NCBI RefSeq assembly: GCF_022539505.1
Contig: NC_061508.1
Span: forward strand, 342,625,484-342,689,483
Source of the DNA: Lolium rigidum
Lineage: Eukaryota; Streptophyta; Magnoliopsida; Poales; Poaceae
Reading direction: 5' to 3'
Length of the DNA stretch: 64,000 bases
Part shown: positions 56,330-64,000 of the stretch, piece after piece
Layout: every line of letters starts with the position of its first letter
How positions within the stretch are numbered: position 1 is the first letter of the stretch
The notes under the pieces: generated by a model
What the model was told of the DNA's origin: nothing
Databases searched by the model: none
The model's input: the letters and a program-made list of their open reading frames with translations, nothing else
Made by a program: the position numbers and the translations under genes

Positions 56330-59300
56330 GTTGAGAATGCTAGAGCAGGACCCATTTGCCAGTAGCGTCCCTCAACATTTGAAGGTAAAGAAAAACATAA
56401 GGGATCGAAAAAAGCAAGTATCCTACATATCTCAGGTTAAAATATATCGAGAAATCACATATTTCTTGTACATAGAGGCTGACATCGTGGACCCATCGAC
56501 CAACCGTGGAAAAAAAATCCAAGAAAGGAAACAATTATCGTACAGAGAAGCTGACATGTGGGACGCATTTTGCAGCAGTGTCCTCAACTTTAACAAAGGC
56601 GACAGGGGATCGAAAGAAAAAGCAAAGTTGCCAGAAATCAGCGGTCAAAAATAAATCCAAGAAATGAAATGTTTATTGTTCATAGAGGCTGACATGTGGG
56701 ACCCACGAGCCAGCAGCGTCCTCAACGTTTCAAAGGCGGCAGGGGATCGGAAAAAAAGGCAAGTGACCATATATCAGGTGCCAAAAATAATCCAAGGAAA
56801 GAAACTTTTATTGTACATAGAGGATGACATATGGGTCCCGTTTTGCAGGAGCGGTCTCACCGTTTCCAAGGCGGCACTGGATCGAAAAAAAAGAAAGGAA
56901 AGGTTTATCGTTCAGAGAGGTTGAGATGTGGGACCCATGGGCCAGCAGCGTCCTCTTAGTTTCAAAGACGGCAGGGGATAAAAAAGGCAAATAGCCAGTA
57001 ATTAGGGTCAAAAATAAATCAAACAAAGGAAACTTTTACTGTTCATAGAGGCTGACAGGGACCCAAGAGCCAGCAGTGTCTCAACGTTTCAGAGGCGGCA
57101 TGAGATCGAAAGAAAAAGGCAAATACCAAGAAATTATGGGTCAATAATAAATCAAACAAAGTAAAGGTTTATTGTTCATAGAGGCTGACATGTGGGACCC
57201 CTGAGCCGGCAGCGTCCCCAACGTGTTAAAGGCGGCAGGAGATCGAAAGACAAAGGCCAAAAATCAGTTGGTAAAAAAATCCAAGAAAAGAAATATTTAC
57301 CGTTCTGAGAGGCTGACATGCGCGACCCATGAGGCAAGCAAGCATCCTCAACGATTCCAAGGCGGCAGGGATCAAAAGGGGTCAAAAATAAATCCATCAT
57401 AGGAAACTTTTATTGTTCATAGAGGATGTGGGACCGACCTGCCGACAGCGTCCTCATCGTTTCAAAGGGGCAGGGGATCAAAAGAAAACGGCAAATAGCC
57501 AGAAATTAGGGGTAAAAAATAAATCCAATTTAGGACACTTTTATTGTTCATAGAGTATGACATGCGGGACCCATGAGCCAGCAGCTTCCTCAACGTTTCT
57601 AAGGCGGCATGAGATCGAAAGGAAAAGGAAAGTGACCAAATATCAGGAGCCAAAAATAATCTAAGGAAATAAACTTTATTGTGCATAGAGAGTGACATGC
57701 GGGTCCCATTTTGCAGCACCGGTCTGAAGGTTTCAAAGTCGGCATTAGATCGAAAGAAAAAGACAAGTGCCAAATATCAGGAGCCAAAAATAATCCAAGA
57801 AAAGAAACTTCTATTGTACATAGAGGATGACATGCGGGTCCCACTTTGCAGCCGCGGTCTCAATGTTTCCAAGGCGGCACATGACCAAAAGAAAAAGGAA
57901 GTGGCCAGAAATAAGGGTGTCGAAAAATCCAAGAAAAGGAATATTTCAGTTGGGTTGTTTCTGGCCATCTGGGCCTTCAAACTATCCCGCTGGACGCCTT
58001 TTGATTCGTACAATTTCAGCCCATTCCAAAACAGGAAAGTCCTATGCCTCGCAAAAACAAAAAAAAACAAGGAGATTTAACATATAAGTTTGTTTATGTA
58101 AAAATAAAGATTTAATTTATCCCTTTGCAATAGCTCGTAGCAAAATACACCGTTTATTGTCCGCAAAATAATCAAGATATCACATGTTTCTTAATACGGG
58201 AGGCCGACATCGGGGACCCATGCGCCAGCCAGACGTCGTCAACGTTTTAAAGGCGGCAGGGATGGAAAGAAAAAATAAACCAAAAATCTGTTGGTACAAA
58301 ATCCAAGAAAAGAAACATTTTTGTTCTGAGAGGATAACATGCGGGACCCATGAGGCAGCAGCATCCTCATTGTTTTATGTTAGAGGCTGACATGTCGGAC
58401 CTGTGAGCCAGCAGCGTTCTCAACATTTTAAAGGCGGCATGAGATCGAAAGAAAAAATAAGCCAAAAATCATTTGCTATTCAAAATCCAAGAAAATAAAC
58501 ATTTACTGTTCTGAGAGGATGACATGCGGGACCCATGAGGCAGCAGCATCCTCAACGATTCCAAGGCTGTAGGGGATCAAAAGAAAAAAAGGAAATATCC
58601 AGAAATTAATTAGGGGTTCAAAATAAATCCATCAAAGGAAAGTTTTATTGTTCATAGAGGATAACATGTGGGACCGACCTGCCAACAGCGTTCTCATCGT
58701 TTCAAAGGGGGCATGAGATCAAAAGAAAAAGGCGAGTAGCCAGAAATTAGGGGTAAAAAATAACTCCAAGAAAGGAAACTTTTATTGTTCGTAGAGGATG
58801 ACATGCGGGACCCATGAGCCAGCAGCTTACTTAAAGTTTCAAAGGCGGCATGAGATCGAAAGAAAAAGGCAAGTGACAAAATATCAGGAGCCAAAGATAA
58901 TCCAAGAAAAGAAATTTTATTTACATAAGGATTACATGCGGGTCCCATTTTGCAGCAGCGGTCCCAACGTTTCAAATGCGGCTTGAGATCAAAAGAAAAA
59001 GAAAGTAGCCATAAATTAGGGGGTCAAAAAAATCCAAGAAAATAAAGTTGATGGACATAGAGGATGACATGCGGGTCCCATGAGCTAGCAGCTTACTCAA
59101 CGTTTCCAAGGCGGCAGGGGATCAAAAGAAAAAGGAAATAGCCAAAAATCAGAGGGTGAAAAAAAACAAAGAAAATGAACTTTTATAGTACATAGAGGAT
59201 GACATGCGGGTCCCATGAGCCGACGAGGTTCCTCAACGTTTCAAACGTGGCATGAGATCGAAAGAAAAAGGCAAGTGACCAAATATGAGGAGCCAAAAAT

Positions 59301-61925
59301 AATTCAAGAAAAGAAAGTTTTATAGTACATAGAGGATGACATGCGGGTCCCATGATCCAGCAGGTTCCTCAACGTTTCAAACGTGGCATGAGATCGAAAG
59401 AAAAAGGCAAGCGACCAAATATCAGGAGCCAAAAATAATTCAAGAAAAGAAACTTGATTGTACATAGAGGATGACATGCGGGTCCCATTTAGCAGCAGCG
59501 GTATCACCTTTTGCGAGGCTGCACGGGATCGAAAGAAATAGGCAAGTGACCAAATATCAGGAGCCAAAAAAAATCCAAGAAAAGAAATTTTATTGTACGT
59601 AGAGGATGACATGCGGGTCCCATTTTGCAGCAGACGGTCTCAACGTTTCCAAGGCGGCACGTAACCAAAAGAAAAATGAAGTAGCCGTAAATCGAGGGCG
59701 AAAAAATCCAAGAAGAAAGATTTCAATTGGGCTGCATCTGGACATCTGGGCCTTCGAACTATCCAGCTTGGCCTTTTGACTCGTACAATTTCAGCCCACT
59801 CCAAAACAGGAAAGTTCCGAATTTTCTAAAAAAACAGGAAAGTCCTATGCTTCGCAAAGACAAAAAAACAAGGAGATTCAACATATAAGTTTGTTTATGT
59901 AAAAATAAAGATTTAATTTTCCGTTTGAAATAGCTCAGAGCGCAATACACTGTTTATTGTCTCGCAAAATAATCAAGATATCATATGTTTCTTGTACGGG
60001 AGGCCGACATCGGGGACCCATGAGCCAGCAGCGTCGTCAACGTTTTAAAGGCGGCAGGGGATGGAAAGAAAAAATAAACCAAAAATATGTTGGTACAAAA
60101 TCCAAGAAAAGAAACATTTTCGTTCTAAGAGGATGACATGCGGGACCCATGAGGCAGCAACATCCTCAGCGTTTATTGTTCATAGAGGCTGACATGTGGG
60201 ACCCGTGAGCCAGCAGCGTCCTCAACGTTTTAAAGGCGGCAGGAGATCGAAAGAAAAATTAGCCAAAAATCATTTGGTAAACAAAATCCAAGAAAAAAAA
60301 CATTTACCGTTCTGAGAGGATGATATACGGGACCCATGAGGTAGCAGCATCCTCCACGATTCCAAGGCGGCAGGGGATCAAAGGTAAAAAAAAGGAAATA
60401 TCCTGAAATTAATTAGGGGTTCAAAATAAATCCATCAAAGGGAACTTTTATTGTTCACAGAGGATGACATGTGGGACCGACCTGCCAACAGCGTCCTCAT
60501 CGTTTCAAAGGGGGCAGGAGATCAAAAGAAAAAGGCAAATAGCCAGAAATTAGGGGTCAACAATAATTCCAAGAAAGGAAACTTTTATTGTTCGTAGAGG
60601 ATGACATGCGGGACCCATGAGCCAGCAGCTTACTCAACATTTCAAAGGCGGCATGAGATCGAAATAAAAAGGCAAGTGACAAAATATCAGGAGCCAACGA
60701 TAATCCAAGAAAAAAAAACGTTATTGTACATAGAGGATGACATGCGGGTCCCAATTAGCAGCAGCGGTCTCAACGTTTCAAATGCGGCTTGAGATCAAAA
60801 GAAAAAGAAAGTTGATTGTACATAGAGGATGACATGCGGGTCCCATGAGTCGACAGCTTACTCAACGTTTCCAAGGCGGTAGGGGATCAAAAGGAAAAGG
60901 AAATAGCCAAAAATCGGAGGGTGAAAAAAAACCCAAGAAAATAAACTTTTATAGCACATAGAGGATGACATGCGGGTCCCATGAGCCAGCGAGGTTCCTC
61001 AACGTTTCAAACGTGGCATGAGATCAAAAGAAAAATGCAAGTGACCAAATATCGAGAGCCAAAAATAATTCAAGAAAAGAAACTTGAGTGTACATAGAGG
61101 ATGACATGCGGGTCCCATTTAACAGCAGCGGTATCACCGTTTGAGAAGCGGCAGGGGATCGAAAGAAAAAGGCAAGTGACAAAATATGAGGTGCCAAAAA
61201 ATCCAAGAAAAGAAAGTTTTATAGTACATAGAGGATGACATGCGGGTCCCATGAGCCTGCAGGGTCCTCAACGTGGCATGAGATCGAAAGAAAAATGCAA
61301 GTGACCAAATATCGGGAGCCAAAAATAATTCAAGAAAAGAAACTTGATTGTACATAGAGGATGACATGCGGGTCCCATTTAGCAAGCAGCGGTATCACCG
61401 TTTGAGAGGCTGCACGGGATCGAAAGAAAAAGGCAAGTGACCAAATATGAGGTTCCAAAAAAATCCAAGAAAAGAAAGTTTTATAGTACATAGAGTATGA
61501 CATGCGGGTCCCATTTATCAGCAGCGGTCTCACCGTTTGAGAGGCGGCAGGGGATCGAAAGAAAAAGGTAAGTGACCAAATATGAGGTGCCAAAAAAATC
61601 CAAGAAAAGAAAGTTTTATAGTACATAGAGGATGACATGCGGGTCCCATTTAGCAGCAGCGGTATCACCGTTTGAGAGGCGGCAGGGGATCGAAAGAAAA
61701 AGGCAAGTGACCAAATTTGAGGTGCCAAAAAAACTCCAAGAAAAGAAAGTTGATTGCTCATAGAGGATGACATGCGGGTCCCAATTAGCAACAGCGGTGT
61801 CAACGTTTCCAAGGCGGCAAGGGATCAAAAGAAAAAGGAAGTAGCCAGAAATCAGGGGGTCAAAAAAAATCCAAGAATAGAAAGAATTTTGGTTCATAGA
61901 GGATGACATGTGGGACCCATGATCC
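56330..61925 (+). repeat. Tandem array of diverged 125-145-bp monomers with a higher-order unit
   Basis: About 40 monomers built around ATAGAGGATGACATGCGGGW then CCCATGAGCCAGCAGC, CAACGTTTC, AAGGCGGCAGGGGATCGAAA, GAAAAAGGCAAGTGACC and CCAAGAAAAGAAA. The centre alternates between GGGACCC and GGGTCCC. A block with extra unique sequence (CATCTGGGCCTTC, TTTCAGCCCA) occurs at about 57930-58200 and again at 59710-60000, and the following monomers repeat in the same order, so a unit of about 1.8 kb is duplicated. The array abuts the CACTA end at 62257 and probably belongs to it as subterminal repeats. Confidence 0.88.
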
Positions 61926-62257
61926 TACATCGTAAACGGCTCGATCGGAGATCGTTTAACGAGATGGCGTGATCGAGAAAAAAAACAATGCCAGAGATGC
62001 TGCCATCTGGGCCCTACATCCCTCGGCGGTGCGGATTTGCGTTGACTCGGCCGGCGAACCCGAGAATTCGAGATGCACCACGTCCCGGGCCACCATACGC
62101 AACGTTTTGGCCGTTTTCGTCGGGCTAGGTGGCCTCAAAAACGAGAAAAAAACGTTTTGACATGCACAATGGACAGACCCAAAATCGTTGGCCATGGTAC
62201 ACCAGCAACCACGGCGCGACTTCAACTTCGTCGGCCATGGCAACTTTTCTTGTAGTG
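61926..62257 (+). mobile_element. CACTA transposon terminus (right end)
   Basis: Ends TTTTCTTGTAGTG at 62257, the reverse complement of the CACTACAAGAAA terminus of Triticeae CACTA elements. Two subterminal motifs are present (GTTGGCCATGG and GTCGGCCATGG). A 3-bp target duplication could be TAT (62258-62260). The matching left terminus was not found in the window; the array at 56330-61925 would be the interior. No transposase is visible, so it is a truncated or non-autonomous copy. Confidence 0.75.
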
Positions 62258-62753
62258 TATGTTAAAACTGCTCTATGTGACTTGGGAGCCGGTGTTAGTG
62301 TTATGCCTTTTTTCTCTTTATAAGAGACTTTATTTAGATAAGTTGATACCTACTGATATATCTTTGCAAATGGCTGATAAATCTACTGCTATTCCTGTTG
62401 GTATATGTGAGGATGTTCCTGTTCAAGTTACTAATAACTGCTTGATATTAACTGATTTTGTTGTGTTGGAAATGCCTGAAGATGATAATATGTCTATTAT
62501 TATTGGGAGACCTTTTCTTAACACCGCAGGGGCTGTTATTGATTGTAATAAAGGAAAGGTTACTTTTAATGTTGATGATAATGAGCACACCGTCTATTTC
62601 ACCAAGAGGATTGATAAAGTATGTGGAGTTAATACTATTTCTAATGTGAGAACTATCAAAGTTGGAACTATTGATTGTCCTATATATGAGCCTAAAGAAG
62701 GATATCAAAATCTTATGATTGGATCCATATCAATACAATTCAAGGTAACATGA
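62258..62753 (+). pseudogene. Athila-type retropepsin fragment
   Basis: Starts exactly at the CACTA end, in the middle of the protease, with the active-site motif LCDLGAGVSVMPF (DLGA instead of DTGA/DSGA, as in Athila-clade elements). A run of six T (62308-62313) shifts the frame; the rest (62314-62753) reads through LQMADKSTAIPVG, the flap-like stretch VVLEMPEDD and MSIIIGRPFLNTAGAVID, the second conserved protease motif, and stops at 62753. No RT follows. The upstream gag part must lie on the other side of the CACTA insertion. Confidence 0.8.
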
Positions 62754-63537
62754 TTCATTTGAGGTTTATTTCTTCTTATGCTATGTAAAATTTATTTGGT
62801 GGCAAGACTTGATCAACCTTGTTAACAAATACTTTTTATATGCATAGAAGAGGTAAACAACATCTCTTTCTTCCTCCACTTGCTTTACTTGCTGTAGCAC
62901 TTTTGATTTGCAAAGTTCCTTAGTTAATTAGAGATTTCAAAAAATTTCCTGTCCGAGTAATAATAAACTTAATGCCCGAGAAATGTGCATTTTTCAAAGT
63001 TTTCAAAAATTCACAAAAATTATACTCGTTGGTCCTATTTTTCGAAAATGCACATGGGAGCACACAGGGATGACCGGTGGGGCACCCCAGGGTGGCACCC
63101 CATAGGCCGACGCGGCCAGCAAGGGGGCGCGCCACCCTGGTGTGTGGGTCCCCCTTTGCCCCACTTCAGCATCTCTTCCTCCCACACTCTTCTCTCTCCC
63201 GAAAAAATCAGCACCAGCTTTCTCTCACTAGCGTTTTTGCTCAGGAGCTCAGAATTTCTCGATCTCTTTGCTCAGCCCACATTTCTATCTGAAATTTGGC
63301 ACATTTGCTCTCCGGTATGTGACTCCTCCGATTATCCAAGTAGAATTTTGTTTGGTTGAGTATATCTTGAATATTTTGCTGCTGTAGGTAACATGTTTAG
63401 TGAGCTTGCATGCTTGTTCTAAGATGTATAAACTAGTTTTGATGCATGATTAGTACTCTAGCAAGTTCCTATAGTAGTTTCCCTCGATTATATGTCACCA
63501 AATCATATTTTATATTGTTTGTTGAAAATTTCAGAAA
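62754..63537 (+). other. Leader of the env-like ORF, with a possible intron
   Basis: Non-coding. 62985-63300 is GC-rich with CACCCCAGGGTGGCACCCC inverted motifs. TCCG|GTATGT at 63314/63315 and TTTCAG at 63534 could bound a 220-bp intron, which would fit a spliced message for the downstream ORF. No RT or integrase motif occurs here, unlike in a complete Athila element. Confidence 0.45.
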
Positions 63538-64000
63538 ATGGAGTGGAATAGACATCAACTAAACCAACAAGAATTGGAGGTGCAACAAGTCATGAGAGTG
63601 AACCGCGAAGAGGGAGTATACTCCTCTTACTACCCGTGCACAGATTTCATGAGAAGTGCAGGAATCTTGGAAGATGTTCAGAATCTAATTTCTCGTGCAG
63701 GGTTGAATGATTTTGTTGACGGAGAACCATGCCAATATGCAAAATTTACTATGTCTGTTGTGCAGGATTTTAAGTTCAATTGGTCGCAATCTAACCCCAT
63801 GATTCAGTACAAGATTTATAATAAAACTGTCAACTTGCCATTCAATGATTTTCGTACAGCAATTAGAGTACCGCAATGGGGATCATGCGAGAAGATAAGG
63901 GGATCGCCGCGAGAGCTCCTAAGCCTCTTCGAGATGATTTGTCATGGAAGGAGTTTCTCAGAGGATGGTGGTAAAATCACTTGCATTCAACTCCCAGCTA
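63538..64000 (+). CDS. Athila env-like / ORF-1-type protein, N-terminal part
   Basis: Open from ATG 63538 (MEWNRHQLNQQELEVQQVMR) through the window end, 154 codons so far without a stop, beginning three bases after a splice-acceptor-like TTTCAG. Composition is Gln/Asn-rich at the start, then a region with FTMSVVQDFKFNW, MIQYKIYNKTVNLPFNDF and RVPQWG, the pattern (target strand, then LxxNDFxxA) of the plant retrotransposon ORF-1/env-like proteins found after pol in Athila elements. There is no signal peptide or membrane helix in the visible part. The function of these proteins is uncertain. It may still be intact; the C-terminus is outside the window. Confidence 0.6.
   Translation, partial: MEWNRHQLNQQELEVQQVMRVNREEGVYSSYYPCTDFMRSAGILEDVQNLISRAGLNDFVDGEPCQYAKFTMSVVQDFKFNWSQSNPMIQYKIYNKTVNLPFNDFRTAIRVPQWGSCEKIRGSPRELLSLFEMICHGRSFSEDGGKITCIQLPA

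Noticed and set aside
56331..61909. Many 60-160-codon frames on both strands of the monomer array
   Set aside because: Periodic by-products of the tandem repeat.

Overview
The window looks like intergenic DNA from a large grass genome, most likely Triticeae (wheat, Aegilops, barley or rye). The evidence is nested Ty3/Gypsy LTR retrotransposons with 4.7-6.1 kb LTRs, a WHAM/Sabrina-type LTR start (TGATACGTCTCCGACGTATC), a CACTA terminus, Helitron and MITE traces, and gene-like islands only 1-2 kb long. The species is an inference. A 100-N assembly gap lies at 6257-6356.

Left part (1-6256): low-copy DNA with a 226-bp tandem duplication at 1-433, a minus-strand kinesin-1-like exon carrying a premature stop (3850-3969), other exon-like minus-strand segments, a Helitron-type 5' terminus present twice (4874-5160, minus), and a Harbinger-like left end with a small acidic ORF, cut off by the gap.

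6357-19832: a minus-strand chromoviral (Tekay-type) Gypsy element, here called Tekay-2, truncated by the gap. It keeps part of gag, an intact extra ORF0 and its 5' LTR. A 6.66-kb non-autonomous WHAM/Sabrina-like element (12100-18759, TSD GTGAC) is inserted in that LTR.

19833-22977: a 3.1-kb island with a two-exon B3-domain (REM-type) gene that also has an AT-hook-like motif.

22978-53083: a complete plus-strand Tekay-type element (Tekay-1, TSD CTTCT): LTR, ORF0, gag, protease, RT, RNase H, integrase, chromodomain, LTR. ORF0, gag and the protease/RT junction carry frameshifts or a stop; RT to chromodomain is open over 890 codons. Its 3' LTR is split by a 14.76-kb LARD-like element (36799-51562, TSD ATAGT) with two 6.1-kb LTRs and only 2.56 kb of internal DNA without gag or pol. 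This LARD shares the PBS leader, the PPT context and the distal LTR with Tekay and was probably mobilised by Tekay proteins in trans.

53084-56329: a Stowaway-like MITE, a second B3-domain gene and a 320-bp TRIM retrotransposon. 56330-62257: about 40 diverged 125-145-bp monomers with a 1.8-kb higher-order repeat, ending in a CACTA terminus. 62258-64000: an Athila-type element into which the CACTA appears inserted, with a protease fragment, an intron-bearing leader and the start of an env-like ORF running off the window.

The only candidate cellular genes are the two B3 genes. The main biology is a retrotransposon/parasite pair (Tekay and LARD) with shared cis signals, an extra ORF0, duplicated PPT hairpins and a patchwork divergence between the LARD LTRs.
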